A stretch of 64,000 bases of DNA. Source: Metellina segmentata. Lineage: Eukaryota; Arthropoda; Arachnida; Araneae; Tetragnathidae. This document shows positions 50,200 to 61,490 of this stretch, in pieces (position 1 is the stretch's first letter; each line of letters starts with the position of its first letter). A model generated the notes under the pieces. That model saw only the letters and a program-made list of their open reading frames with translations. It was not told the DNA's origin and made no database searches. Position numbers and translations under genes: made by a program. The stretch is from contig OX375875.1 of NCBI GenBank assembly GCA_947359465.1, positions 60,823,981-60,887,980 on the forward strand, read 5' to 3'.

Positions 50200-50990
50200 C
50201 TACGTTCCGGATGAAAAACACGAGAACTTAGAAAAACGAATAAGATAATACAGACTCCGGACCACCCCCCGACGAGGAACATTCAATATTTTCGAACACG
50301 TAGAACACAACACAAAAGAGCCGCGTCGAAGGAAACACAAAGCAATTATTCACGGGACTGACATCCCATTAAAAACCTCAAAAAAGATAACAAAAGCGAA
50401 AGAAAGACGGGTCGTGGGGATAGGAAGGAAAAAAAAAACCCACCCCTCCTCCCGAATCCCAATTTCGGGAAAATTCCGGGAACAAAAATTAAAAGCTTGA
50501 TTAAAGAGCGAGGAGGCTCAATGGGCAAGATAGCCGCGGCGTACGTGCCGGCGAGCTGCCGTGCCATCGAGATAAGGCACGGCGTCAGCCTTTTGTGCCA
50601 CACAAGGGCCCTTCAACTCCGACACACCAATTAGCGGGCCCGCGGCCACCGCAGAGATGAAGAGGGCCGATAGGAGTGTGCCCCCAAAAGTCCAGCCCTC
50701 TCCAAGATTGCCCTGGAGCGGGTGCTGAAGACAATGCTCCGGGGCCTGCAGGGTTAAAAGGAGGTCAATCCGGGTTCCGGGAGAGTTGGGAAAATTCCGA
50801 TGACGTGTTTTCAATCTTTGAGGGCGAGGGGTGGGGGACGGTCCCACCCCTTTTCAACTTTCACGAGGGGATTGTAAATTTAGATAAAAGTTGAAACTGA
50901 AGGGTTCTGTGGCGAAGCGAGAGTTTCGAGAACCGATGGGGATTTTCTGGATTACGAGGCGATAGCGATCGGTTATTGTAATCTAAATAT
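50200..50990. other. Most GC-rich island in the window, candidate conserved regulatory element
   Basis: GC rises sharply at 50510-50850. Visible motifs are CACCAATTAGCGGGCCCGCG (homeodomain-like ATTAG core), a perfect 8-bp stem GCCGTGCC/GGCACGGC at 50558-50583 with GATAAGG in it, and GGTTCCGGG. Frames on both strands (for example 50518-50847, -) give no recognisable protein and lack splice signals. The island carries none of the repeat signatures found elsewhere. Confidence 0.45.
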
Positions 50991-51284
50991 AAGGTTTATT
51001 TTCTGAAAGGGTGGAAGAAGGTCAAATAAGGTAGAAAACCACGACGTGTTTATATTCTAGAGCGATTGCATTAAATAGGTTTTCAAACACTTTTATATAC
51101 ACATCTTTCCACTTACGAGTACGAGAAAGTGCTCTAACTATGCATATATTCGGTAAAATGTGCAATAACCAAATAAAATGAACAGGAAAATAGTAATAAA
51201 AAATAACAAGCTTTTATAGAGGTTAAGAGAGGACTGGAATATTTCGATTTGAAAGGCCTAGTTGTGGGGTAATTGGGTAATTGT

Positions 51285-51468
51285 TAGTTAACATCGTACT
51301 AGAGCAACACAACGGACTATTGACGACAGTCCGGGTAATGGTAATTTTAGTTAACGTCGTACTAAAGCAACACAACGGGCTATTGACGACGGTCCGGGAT
51401 CAATCCCTTAAGGGAAAGATCATATGACAATACCTCGTAATTTTGAACCACGGTAAGATGACGCCTAG
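51285..51468 (-). repeat. SINE family A, 3' part with duplicated tail
   Basis: On the - strand it is a 3' half of family A. The terminal block (GTTAAC...GTACTA(G/A)AGCAACACAACG...CTATTGACGAC on the + strand) occurs twice in succession, once at about 51290-51338 and again at about 51350-51400. Confidence 0.85.
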
Positions 51469-54400
51469 TTGTGGGAGGTTGTTTATGTGTTTTTTGGAGC
51501 AAGGGTCATACTTGGCCAGCTACGACAAACACATCAGACTACGTCACATAATGGATATACAGACCAGGAAAATGTTAGCGATGCAGAAAAAGAAATACGC
51601 CCAAGAAAGAATAAAGGTGAAAAATGAAACAATCCAAATTGAGATTTAGCGATAAAAATGTAAATTTGTGGCTTCCTTAGAATACAAGGCCCGGCCTAAA
51701 ATGCACAGAAGAATAATCGTACTTATAATCCTTGGAATTTCAAATGAATGTGGGTTTACTGGCAGCCTGTCATTTGCAAGCGGTGCAGGTTCTATTTCTG
51801 TAATTTATCCAAGCTGTATTTCTCTGTTCTGTGTCAGTAACATTCCTTGCGCGTGTAAATCCATTACCTAACGTTGTCTATCTTGCGTTTGGCCAAATAC
51901 GGTCTTCGCGCTTAAAAAGCTCAATCCAACCAAACAAATTAAAAAGGATGCTCTAAATACCTTTTATTTATGTTTTAATTAAGTTAAATTCGAGCATCTG
52001 AACCCCCGAGCTTAAAAGTTAAGTCACAATAAATTTTTGTCACAGCGGATTCTTCGATCAAGAGTTGCAGTTGACGAAACATAAATTCAACTCTTGAAAA
52101 ATAAGATATGAAATCCAACACTTAAAAAATACAAGTCTTATTCTGAACATAGTTAATAATTGATAAACCGTTCAAACAAGGAAATATTCAATTTCAGTAA
52201 ATCGGGAGATAATAATCTAGCAAACACTAACTAAATAGGCAAAGCCAAAGTTGTAATACTAAATTCCCTATCTTTCCATTTCGCTTTATTTTATCTGTAC
52301 CTCTCCCCTTAAGTTGTAGAATTTCTCTCAAATAAGATAAAATTTTGCATAATTCAATTATTTTTTTTTGCAAAGCAGACGCCACGAAAGAAGGAAAAAA
52401 AACGTGTATTTACTTTTAGTCCGATTACTTTAATTTTTGTGCTCAATCCTAAGACATTCTGAAAACGTAGTGACATTGATCAAGGAATTGGTTCAGCACA
52501 ATATTTATCTGATAATTCCAATTTGAATCAGATATAAATGAAATAAACAGTCCTTTGCTTGCAGTAACAAACGTTTAGTTAACAAACGTTTATCGATTGT
52601 TATCTATTGAACGATTTTGAATAAATGATTGAATGGCTTTTTTAAGGTATTAAATTGATCTGATATTCATAAATATTGCGTCACAAAAAGGTCAACAAAT
52701 TGAAACTGACAAAAGAAAAATTAAAAAAATCTAGTATTTTTTAATGGACACACTTAAATAATAAAACGATTCATATTTCAAACGAGAACATAGCGCGCAC
52801 ACACACACACACACAACTTCAAACAGAACAAAAGTAAAATAACTAATAAAATATCCATATAACAAGCAGAAAACCATGAATAAGTTATAAAATCAATCAA
52901 TCTGTGTGTACATTAATTCAATTAAAATGAAACGAAACAATCTATTTGAAACGTGATCAACCATTTCACCAATTCGATAAATAATATTATTATAAACTAA
53001 AAATACATCTATACTTGGTTTGATGCGAAATAAAATGTTTACTTCCAATCTTTTTATACTGGCAGGAAACAATTAAGAACGAAAGAGAAAAATATATTGC
53101 TATTGCAATGTAAATTTAGCTCAATTTAATGTCTTCGATCTCTCAATTATGGTACTTAAAAAGCCAAATGGGTAGAAGTACAAAGACTAATCTTGTTTCT
53201 CTGCTTTACAATCACACCAGTTTGCAACTTTTACGTATACGTTTGCACCGTGAAATGAAATTTACAAAATGTTTGTGTCTCCCGCCGATTGTTTAAAAAA
53301 AAAAAATTTCATTGTAAAAAGTCAGTAAGAAAAATGCACTTACCAACAGGTGTTAAATAGAACATAAAAATTATTACATATTTTGGTTTAGTAAATTGCA
53401 CACATATTACTAAAATTTCTTTTATATGAACAATAAATAATGGACATCGAAAAATCAATTCGAAGAAGTTATATGAATTAAAAAAAATTACAGCATTGAA
53501 ACAGTTAAAAACAAACCTTTGTGAATAATATATAACACGTGAGCCACGATAATCAAATTTGAACTACCTAATTTATCAAAAAAAAAATTCAGAAACGTTC
53601 GCGTAAACGGATAAAAATCATACAATAGGTAGCTATCAGGAATCGAATAAGGTCCGAATGGTAAAAAGCATTTATAAAAAAAAAGAAATGTTTGAATCCC
53701 TGTAACGTTTGTTTCACAATCCTAACTCTCTTACTGTAAGAAAGATAGTTTTACAGAACTTTCCTGCATCATGGCCGATGACGATTTTAGTGACATTAAA
53801 CAAGAATTTACGTGCCGTTGAGATACAATGCATTTATTTAGTATACATGAATGCATATAATTTTGAGCTACACTAAGCCCAAATAAGATTCGATTTTAAG
53901 ATCTGGGCCAAAAGGTGTTATAATCGGTGCATTTTACGCATGAAACTTCACATTACTGTAAACATAATTTCAATATAATAACAAAACGATCTTTCGTAAT
54001 ACCTAATACAAATAGTATTAAGCATTGCAAAAAGTACTAGGCTTTAAGTCAAGAAATTGAAATTTATTGTACATGATTTTAAAGAGATCAAGGTTGAAAA
54101 TACATTTTTCATTCAGAAATAATGGTCAACATGAAAATGGCCTATCTAATGCTCCTATATAAATAAATGTTTCGCACAAGCAATACGAGTACCACAAATA
54201 AATTATTTTGTGTGTTTGAAAATAAATCGACGAGTATATTTGAGAAGAGTTTTGTTACTTGATTCATTGTAACAACCTTTTCGAGCCTTTAAATTAGTGA
54301 CAAGTGACACCCAAACAGGTGATTGCCCACAAAATTAAAAATTCCCAACACAAACACTTTTAATTCAAAGTGCAATGAACCATAACAAAACATTTTTCAA

Positions 54401-54660
54401 AACAAAACTGTCAAACATTTCTTACCTAATAGTTTTGCTGCCATCATTTTACAAATTTCCAGTGCTTAGAGCTGAACTTTCAAAACAGTTACTCCTGGAA
54501 TTTTCTCAATATATTCCTGAATAACTATTTTCTGATGCAGCATTTATTTACATTGCTGATCCTGAAAACCAATAAGATTTGTCTGAGCCTAGATTTTCCC
54601 CACTTGAATAAATAACAATAAATCACAATGAGAAACATAATCCGAATGGAAGTGTTTTAT
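51469..54660. other. AT-rich sequence with a (CA)n microsatellite
   Basis: A (CA)9 run lies at 52798-52815. 51470-51870 has intermediate GC with short frames that I do not recognise. The rest is strongly AT-rich. Donor-like sites for the - strand occur at 53338-53343 and near 54422. Confidence 0.4.
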
Positions 54661-54765
54661 CCTTTATATTTTCTAACATTCTATTTGATACCTTTATATT
54701 TTCGAACATTCTATTTGATACCTTTATATATTCGAACATTCTATTTGATACCTTTATATTTTCTA
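54661..54765. repeat. 30-bp tandem repeat, 3.5 copies
   Basis: Units start at 54661, 54691, 54721 and 54751, each CCTTTATATTTTCGAACATT followed by CTATTTGATA, with single-base differences. As 30 is a multiple of three, the open frame across it repeats a decapeptide; this does not indicate a gene. Confidence 0.97.
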
Positions 54766-55443
54766 AGGCCTCAAAGTCTAATTAGTACTATCGATCTGTA
54801 CAACAATTACATGACAATGAAGAAGCACCGTATAACTTTCTAAATCAATAACTTACCATTTCGAAAAATTTCCTTAAAAAATAATTTTACGCTGTACCGA
54901 ATCATTAGATTAGTTCGCAAAAAGCAATTCAAGTATTCACAAATATAAATAAGCTACTTAAGATTTTAATATATTACTACGCACCATGAAAATAAAAATA
55001 TTTATATCCTTTTAGAACAAGTGAATGTTCAGAATTTTGATTAAAAAACTGGAGTATTTTAATAATTGCGAATTACTTCAGAATTTTGTTTTAAACTTAC
55101 AAATAGTAAAACAAATTTTTCTCTCTCGAATCTTTCATATTAATTGTATGCAACGCAGAAAAACCTTTTACGTTCAGGTAAAAGTACACAATTACAATTG
55201 AAATCGAAAACATACGTTGAAGTAGTTACAGTTAATTCCCAAATGCAAAGCATTATTTTCGTGAATTGTGAAGGAAAACCATTTCAATAAATTTATTTCA
55301 AGCTGTCATAACGCCACTGTATAGTATAAAGAAGAAAACTTAAAGTAGGCTTAACTTTTTATAGCTATGGTGCAGATATAAAATATTTTAGACCAACAAA
55401 ATTAAATTTGGAAAATGTATCTTGAAATTATCAAAATACTTAC

Positions 55444-55479
55444 TCCATAGGTTAATCGCTCTTGATTTCACGATACACT
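55444..55479 (-). other. Candidate 36-nt micro-exon
   Basis: On the - strand a long pyrimidine tract ends TTTTGCATTGCAG at 55480, an excellent acceptor. Exactly 36 nt later comes GGAGTAAGTATTTTG, an excellent donor at 55442-55443. One of the three frames is open (starting with the last base pair of a split codon), encoding 11 full codons. Could be an internal coding micro-exon or a UTR exon. Chance is possible in AT-rich DNA. Confidence 0.25.
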
Positions 55480-55866
55480 CTGCAATGCAAAAGAAAAAAA
55501 AATGTAACTAAAATAATATAATTAGAGAAACAGAAATACGATACAATAGTTTGCGTTTACAAATTTTGTGATACATATTACACAAAATGTCAATAATAAT
55601 TTATTGTTACACATAAAAATTAACCTTTAAATTATTTTAAGCACGATAACATTACAGCACACTTGAACATATATAAAGTAATAAATACAGTTATTTATCA
55701 CGATACCTCCCCCCCCCATTAGAATTTCTGATACTTACTCAGCTTTAATTCTTCCTTTCAAAGGTACAGTATTTAAAAACGTCGTAGAATGCAAATAAAA
55801 GCATCACACGACATTCAATAATTGGATAGACACACGCATTTTTATTGATGCATTTACTCCACTCAC

Positions 55867-55975
55867 AGCCAGACAGATCGAGATCGCTAATTAAGAAATA
55901 CCATATTTCTGTGAAGCTATGAAAATCAGGTTGCTCCTGATTTTCTCCTGCACAATCCTTCCTTCGTATAATTGT
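55867..55975 (-). other. Candidate 109-nt internal exon
   Basis: On the - strand the segment follows TTTCACATTTACAG and ends before GTGAGTGG. Only one frame is open throughout, reading RRKDCAGENQEQPDFHSF and EIWYFLISDLDLSG. I recognise no family. If spliced directly to the 36-nt segment at 55444-55479, the junction codon would be TAG, so the two would not be consecutive coding exons. Confidence 0.25.
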
Positions 55976-56041
55976 CTGTAAATGTGAAACAATGCTTAAA
56001 TTTTTACGAGATTGCATATCGTATCTTTGAGTGGAGTTAAC

Positions 56042-56659
56042 AATTGAATTAATGCTAAACGAACCATTAACACGTGTAACGTATTTTGAAAAGTATGATT
56101 GAGAGAAATCTCATCCGCTTCATCTTTACATACGTGTAGATAATGGATTGATAGAACTAAACTGATTGAAAGATTGAAAAATCTAGAATGAAACCTAATA
56201 AATTCATGGAATGCATAGTTGATCGATTGTGCAAGTTCACTTGCAGTTTTTTCAACAGATATTTTAACTTTTCCTTTTGAATATATTTTCCCAAACTCTA
56301 GATTCGATTTCCAATTCAGATTTATAGCCAGTGTCGTTTACAAAGGGCAATGGTCAGAACCCAACTTATTTCAAAACATAACATTTATTGGTAGAATTTA
56401 TAATTTTTCTTTTTAGAACTAGATATTTTTTAACTTTACCTCATATACATTTACAAAACTGTCGTTTCTTTCTTTATTGATTAACACAAAACTTCAAACA
56501 TAGAACAGGACGAGTATCGTGGAAGAGGTAAAGGATTTTTAGACAATAACTCCTCTCACATATGAAATTTCTGGCGCCTGTGTAAAACGCTTTAGTTTAT
56601 AAGTCCTAATTAATGAAGTTGGAAATCAACTAATATTACCTCATTTCCCAGACCCATTA
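56042..56659. other. AT-rich sequence, nothing identified
   Basis: The 65-codon frame at 56219-56416 is not recognised and has no splice context. Confidence 0.4.
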
Positions 56660-56908
56660 GCCGACCAATCGGTCTAGTGGTCAAGGTGTTGGCCTCTGGA
56701 TCGGAAGGTCCCCGGTTCGAATCCGGGGTCAGGGCATGGATGTAAAATTGTGCTGTCCTTTGTTAGGGGTAATGATGGTCCTCCCACTGGGTGCCTCTTG
56801 CATTGGACAAGCCAAGTCCTTAGTGCCAGCCATTGGAAGTAGTGACCATTTTTTCCGGCCTTGTAGTGGCCAAGTAAAAGGCCAGTGTCCGCCATTGAAA
56901 AAAAAACA
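56660..56908 (+). repeat. tRNA-derived SINE, family A head with a different body (A2), about 249 bp
   Basis: The head is nearly the same as at 22340: GCCGACCAATCGG, TCTAGTGGTCAAGGTGTTGG and box B GGTTCGAATCC at 56714-56724, with a perfect CCCCG/CGGGG T-stem. After GGGCATGGATGT the body is unrelated to family A (TCCTCCCACTGGGTGCC, TTGGACAAGCCAAGTCC, GGCCAGTGTCCGCCATTG) and ends in an A-run at 56898-56906. Apparently young because the head is well kept. The acceptor stem does not pair properly, so it is not a tRNA gene. Confidence 0.9.
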
Positions 56909-57612
56909 CTCGTTTCCCTTTAGGGTTGAATATAGCATTAAGCGGAATCGACAGTTTGAATTTTCAATCAATGAATTGACGAAGTTGACCACCGCGTACA
57001 AATGTAAAATCAAAATTCAGTTCTTCAGTATTTTCAATCGACAACTTTTTTCCCATACATGGATTTGAATATAATTTTCAATTAGATTTGAATTCAGTTC
57101 AAAGTTATCAGTTTGATTTTCTTTATCAACACAGCGGGGAAGACGATCGTCATGTACAAATGATATTTGGTTTTTCAATTAGTTTCTTCAACTAAGTTCT
57201 GATTTTCAACTGATATCAACTCGTTTCCCCACACGTAGCTTTGACTGCAACTATCAGTCAGAGATTTAAAGCAAGATTCCAAGTAATCAGTTCGATTTTT
57301 TTTTTCATCAACGCATTGACGAAGTTGAGCGTCAAGTGCTCTCCAACCGAAACTCGAACGAACTGTCCAGACACAAATCCCCCATTTTTAAAACCGAACC
57401 CAACTCGAGGAAGGTAAACAAATCTATCTTAAAGATGACGGAAAGAAGAGCGGAGAAAAAAAAAGGGGAGAATAAAAAGAAAGGGGAGCGTGGAATGCTA
57501 TGTTCCTGCTCCTCCCCCTTGCTTTCTACGGCTTTCCCTTCCTTTCGACGCCCTTTCAAGGCGTAAGTAGGCTTAAGCACTCCGCAAATTCTCCGAGTAA
57601 TAAAACGCTCTT

Positions 57613-57628
57613 CCAGCAGAGGGCGCTG
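57613..57628 (+). promoter_or_regulatory. CTCF-type binding motif
   Basis: CCAGCAGAGGGCGCTG matches the CTCF core consensus CCASYAGRKGGCRS at all 14 positions. CTCF and its motif are conserved across bilaterians, including arthropods. Binding in this organism is inference. Confidence 0.6.
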
Positions 57629-57640
57629 ACGTAAGCGTCA
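57627..57640. promoter_or_regulatory. CRE-like inverted repeat next to the CTCF motif
   Basis: TGACGTAAGCGTCA consists of TGACG and its inverted copy CGTCA separated by 4 bp. TGACGTAAG itself resembles a CREB/PAR-bZIP site. It overlaps the last two bases of the CTCF-type motif. Confidence 0.4.
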
Positions 57641-58000
57641 AGTGCCTTCTTGAATAGTTTGGGCAAGAGTATTTGCCTCCGCGCTTTTCAAAGGGAGAGG
57701 GAAGTTAAGCTCACCGCGATATTAACCAATGAGTGAATGGGGGGATTTGGGAGAAGCGAACTTTCCGGAACTTTAGAAGTGTTGGTTTAGCGAAAAATTT
57801 CACCTCGAAGAGAGAGATTGCCCGATTGAAGTTTTCCAGTTCTGCCACTTTGGCAAAACGGTGGGAGATTATTATTTTTTTTGTAATTGATTTTAACTAC
57901 TTGGAGAGCTTATTCATTTGGGAAAACCGTGCTTGAATGTAACCAAATAACTATACGAACTAAATTGTTTCTGCACGAAACAGAACATTTAAACAATTCA

Positions 58001-58376
58001 TAGTGTACAATTGTCTAAACAATTGTACACTCTAATAATTCATAGTGTACCAACTGTACAGTCTAAACAATTCATGGTGTACCAACTGTACAGTCTAAAC
58101 AATCCATGGTATACCAACTGTACAGTCTAAACAATCCATGGTGTACCAATTGTACAGTCTAAACAATCCATGGTGTACCAACTGTACAGTCTAAACAATC
58201 CATGGTGTACCAACTGTATAGTCTAAACAATCCATGGTGTACCAACTGTATAATCTAAACAATCCATGGTGTACCAACTGTACAGTCTAAACAATCCATG
58301 GTGTACCAACTGTACAGTCTAAACAATCCATGGTGTACCAACTGTACAGTCTAAACAATCCATGGTGTACAATTGA
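58001..58376. repeat. 32-bp minisatellite, about 12 copies, with palindromic units
   Basis: The unit runs CTAAACAATCCATGG, TGTACCAACTGTACAG. Each holds the palindromes CCATGG and, near its end, TGTACA. Early copies carry ATTCATAG instead of ATCCATGG, so one edge is diverged and the centre homogenised. The first unit holds a perfect hairpin at 58003-58030. There are no variable spacers, so this is not CRISPR-like. Confidence 0.97.
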
Positions 58377-58439
58377 GAAATAAAAATAAATAATAAAGTA
58401 TATTGAAATCAAAGTTAAGTTGAGTTAGTTTTGCCGTGT
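58377..58439. other. Short AT-rich spacer
   Basis: Contains an AATAAATAATAAAG stretch after the minisatellite; nothing else is seen. Confidence 0.4.
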
Positions 58440-58690
58440 GGTCATTTCATGCTACACGAGGTCGAATCAGTTGGTCCATTGGATAGGGTTTTATGGAGAA
58501 TAGACCATATTTGCCAAGCTGCGCCAAATGTCCAGTAAATCAGTCATACACACAAAGGAATGCATTTCTTTACTGTTATAGAAGAGAGAAATGCATCCAG
58601 AGAGAGGAATCGAAACTGAGCCACCTACAACTGGCGTGTCCTAATAACATCAGGACCAATCGCTCAAAGTGGATTAAAATCCACTAAAAT
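58440..58690 (-). repeat. tRNA-related SINE, family C
   Basis: On the - strand an A-box-like ATGTTATTAGGACACGCC precedes a box B-like AGTTTCGATTCCT. The body then has ATGCATTTCTCTC, GTGTGTATGACTGATTTACT and GGCGCAGCTTGGCAAATATG, the last part shared with 7770-7860. The 64-codon frame on the + strand is not a gene. Confidence 0.5.
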
Positions 58691-59675
58691 TTCCAATATG
58701 AGTATTGTTGATCGATCTAGATCCGGATGAACCAAAGGCTATCAACTCTGATATCATTAGAAGGAGTAAAAAGACTAAAAGTAAAAACATCATCGATTCA
58801 AATTTATCAAGAAGTGTAAAGATGTTAGGTAAACAATATAATGCAGAAAACTACCATTTGATTACAAGCGGATTACAATTTTAACAGTACGTTCATAAAC
58901 TTAATTTTCATACTTCATTACACATGTATTTTTCTTTCAAAAATTTTGCCTTCTCTTAAACTTTATTAAAACATGGGAACTGATCACAGCACATACCGTA
59001 TTGCAAGACATTTATCTGGTCTCATGTTATGTTGTAGTAAAGTTGATACACAAGAAACACTAACCGATCTCCTTTAAAAGTACGTGGAAATGTGTTATAA
59101 TACTATTTTCAAAATGAAGAAATAGGAGAAAATAAAAATCCATCAAAAAAAAGAATCGGAAATAACGTGAAAAAAAATCGATGCCTTTGGGAAAGTTTAA
59201 CGATCTAGCAGATCAAGTCACGTCAAAGAACAATCACTCATAATGTCATATTTATTTCACTGAGTTTCCGAGGACATTTTGTACAACTAGGTAGAAATTC
59301 CAAGATTACTGCACAAAGTGCAAGTTTGTTGACCGTTTAATTTAATCTAAAAACTTCTACATCAATAAAGACAAAATTCTTTGCTTTCTCCATGAACGTA
59401 CATACGTGAGTGATTTAATATAATATTACCTAGTTTTTAAATACATAAAAAACGACCTATAAAATAATAAAAATAGAAAACAATTTGCTTTACGAAAACG
59501 ATCAGTGTAGTGTAGTTTACGATGCTTGTAAAGCAAGTTGGTTTGAAAATACACACTATAGAAACAAAGTTAAAGTTGTTTCGCGGAAGTTAGATCGAAC
59601 AAAGATGGTATTCGTTTTACGAAGAATTACGTTTGAAGTTAAAAAGCTAAGTTTGATGGAATTTTTTTTTTAACT

Positions 59676-59715
<40 letters not shown>

Positions 59716-60639
59716 CTTCTAAGAGAACAAAACAGAAGAAATTTAAGGTTCCACCCTCCCACCTCCAAAACCCTCTGTGGTACAGTCGAATAGGTATTGT
59801 CAGAAAGTTAGGAACGTAATAAAAAAAACTTAACTCCAGACTCAAAAAACTGAGTTAAAAATGGATTAAAGAATTTTATTGAACCAATTATCACGGAAAG
59901 CGACATTTGTAAAACAGAACAAAAGAACAAAAACAAAGCAGTCTCTAGAATAGACTTTTTTTATGCACCACTCTCTCAAAGCAATGCATTTTATTGTTGC
60001 TACTCCGGAGTATTAAATGTTGGACAGTCTAATCACATTTCATTCACGAACGATTACGGAAACTTTGCAAGAATTTTTACAATGTTATTTCCTTAGAAGC
60101 TTGCAAAAGAGATTATGGAGTAAGCTTCTCTTAAAAGGTTTAACTGTTTCCTAACGGTCCGATAACTTCAAACTGCAAATTTCCACTGACACGCTTTGAC
60201 GCTGCCACAGTAGGAAGAGACTGCCAGAATTTAATAACTAAATAATAGAGTTAGCCGGTACTGCGGCGCAAAATAATCGTCTCGAGCAATGTTTCGGAAA
60301 GAGCGTTTGGCAACGTTTAAGAGAGAGAGAGTGCAAAGCTGTCGAACGCTTCCATAAACGAAGAATCAAGCCCTTTGTAAGATGAATATTAAATATGGAT
60401 CTAATAGATCTATAGAAAATTACAAACGATCCTTCTGAAAACGGCTCGGCTCCTATTTATGTTGAATAAACTGCAAATTATTCTGATTGGGGAAAAGATC
60501 AGGGTACAGTCATGGTTAATTTTTGAACTGGTTACTTATTTTATGAGCTTACATTGAAAAATTTTGACGTTTACGATACATTAATTTAAGATGAGTCTGA
60601 ATTTCATAACCTACTCTTTCCTTTAGTGATTTATCTCAG
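58691..60639. other. AT-rich sequence with a (CA)n microsatellite
   Basis: A (CA)17 run lies at 59679-59712. 58715-58850 reads on the + strand as DLDPDEPKAINSDIIRRSKK and further charged residues without a stop for about 40 codons, possibly a fragment of a transposon gene that I cannot name. 60180-60350 is slightly GC-richer. Confidence 0.35.
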
Positions 60640-60700
60640 TTGGTCGCAAACAGCCCATTGCATTGCTCCAGAGGGACGTTAATTAACTAGCCACCATAAT
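60640..60700 (+). repeat. SINE family A, terminal tail fragment
   Basis: GGTCGCAAACAGCCCATTG, CATTGCTCCAG and GGGACGTTAATTAACTAGCC match the family A 3' end. Confidence 0.6.
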
Positions 60701-61114
60701 TTTAAGTACTCTTAACATTTCACAACATTGACGTATTTAGCATTTATGTGATTGCAACATTGACAGAACATCATGTGGTGCAACTACGTGGTGCAAGCGC
60801 TCTCAGTGAATTTAAATTAATCACGCGTGCAATTACTTCTTGAGCACTTGTAAACAATGTTGTCCTTGAGATTTCTACTAAGCATGCGTATACTAGGATT
60901 ACTAGGATATAATCTGTGAATATAGTTTTAACTATGCACGTGCAAACTGTAACCATAATATGGAATGCAATAAACAATTAATATTGAAGAATGGGAGGAG
61001 TGTAAAAAAATATTGTTTCACATTCTTTGTAATTTTGTATTGTCCTTAGTTCATGGCAAAATGTCGAAAATTTTCTAACAAGTTTTCGTCTTCGTGTATG
61101 CAATTGAAAAGCCA

Positions 61115-61490
61115 CACAATTATTTAATGTTATCTTACTGACATTCTGATTATGATGATCGAAAATAAAACTTGCTACTAGAAGTGCGAAAGCGCCAAGG
61201 CCGTTGCCACCGCTACGAACGTAGATTGAAGCTGTACTTAAATTTCCACACCATGGCAATGTGAGTACATTCACATACAGTAATCTATCATTATTTAATG
61301 CAATTTAACTGACACTCTGACCATTCGAAAAGCGACAAGTAGTCTTCATCCCCAAGTGTATTGAGAAGCGATTGGGGATCTCCATACTTTCTCACGACAT
61401 TAAATGGTGGCAGAGGTTGGTGTACAACTGGAAACGTAACCTACAATTATTTAATGCAATCTTACTTATGATCATCCGAAAAGTGACTAT
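61115..61490. repeat. Degenerate repeat cluster with a solitary transposon terminus
   Basis: An approximately 50-bp sequence beginning AATTATTTAATG and holding (C/T)TTACTGAC- and CGAAAAG-like blocks occurs three times, starting near 61117, 61290 and 61445. Between the first two, 61190-61243 matches the inverted terminus of the 17.1-17.9 kb element (GCCGTTGCCACCGCTACG, AACGTAGATTGAAGCTGTAC). Confidence 0.6.

Larger units (their letters stand above)
57330..57760. other. GC-richer island with a CTCF-type motif, candidate insulator or promoter
   Basis: Less AT-rich than its flanks, with no repeat signature. It has purine-rich AAAAGGGGAG tracts at 57450-57490, CCTTTCAAGGCG, the CTCF-type site at 57613, a CRE-like inverted repeat at 57627 and a CAAAGGGAGAGG stretch. 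Overlapping frames on both strands (57332-57580) are charge-rich products of the purine tract and are not supported as genes. Confidence 0.45.

Noticed and set aside
50518..50847. 109-codon open frame (-) in the GC island
   Set aside because: Long frames are expected in GC-rich DNA; there is no recognisable domain, no splice context and competing frames exist on the + strand.
54628..54843. 71-codon frame with a repeated decapeptide
   Set aside because: Produced by a 30-bp tandem repeat whose period is divisible by three.
55744..55866. Exon ending at the donor-like site at 55738
   Set aside because: The GTAAGT is good, but no acceptor with a pyrimidine tract lies upstream within the open interval, so exon limits cannot be set.
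56660..56735. Possible functional tRNA gene
   Set aside because: Box A, box B and the T-stem are present, but the acceptor stem does not pair and the anticodon arm is poor; a SINE body follows directly.
58001..58376. CRISPR-like array
   Set aside because: Units are contiguous with no unique spacers, the DNA is eukaryotic and no cas-like gene is present; it is a minisatellite.
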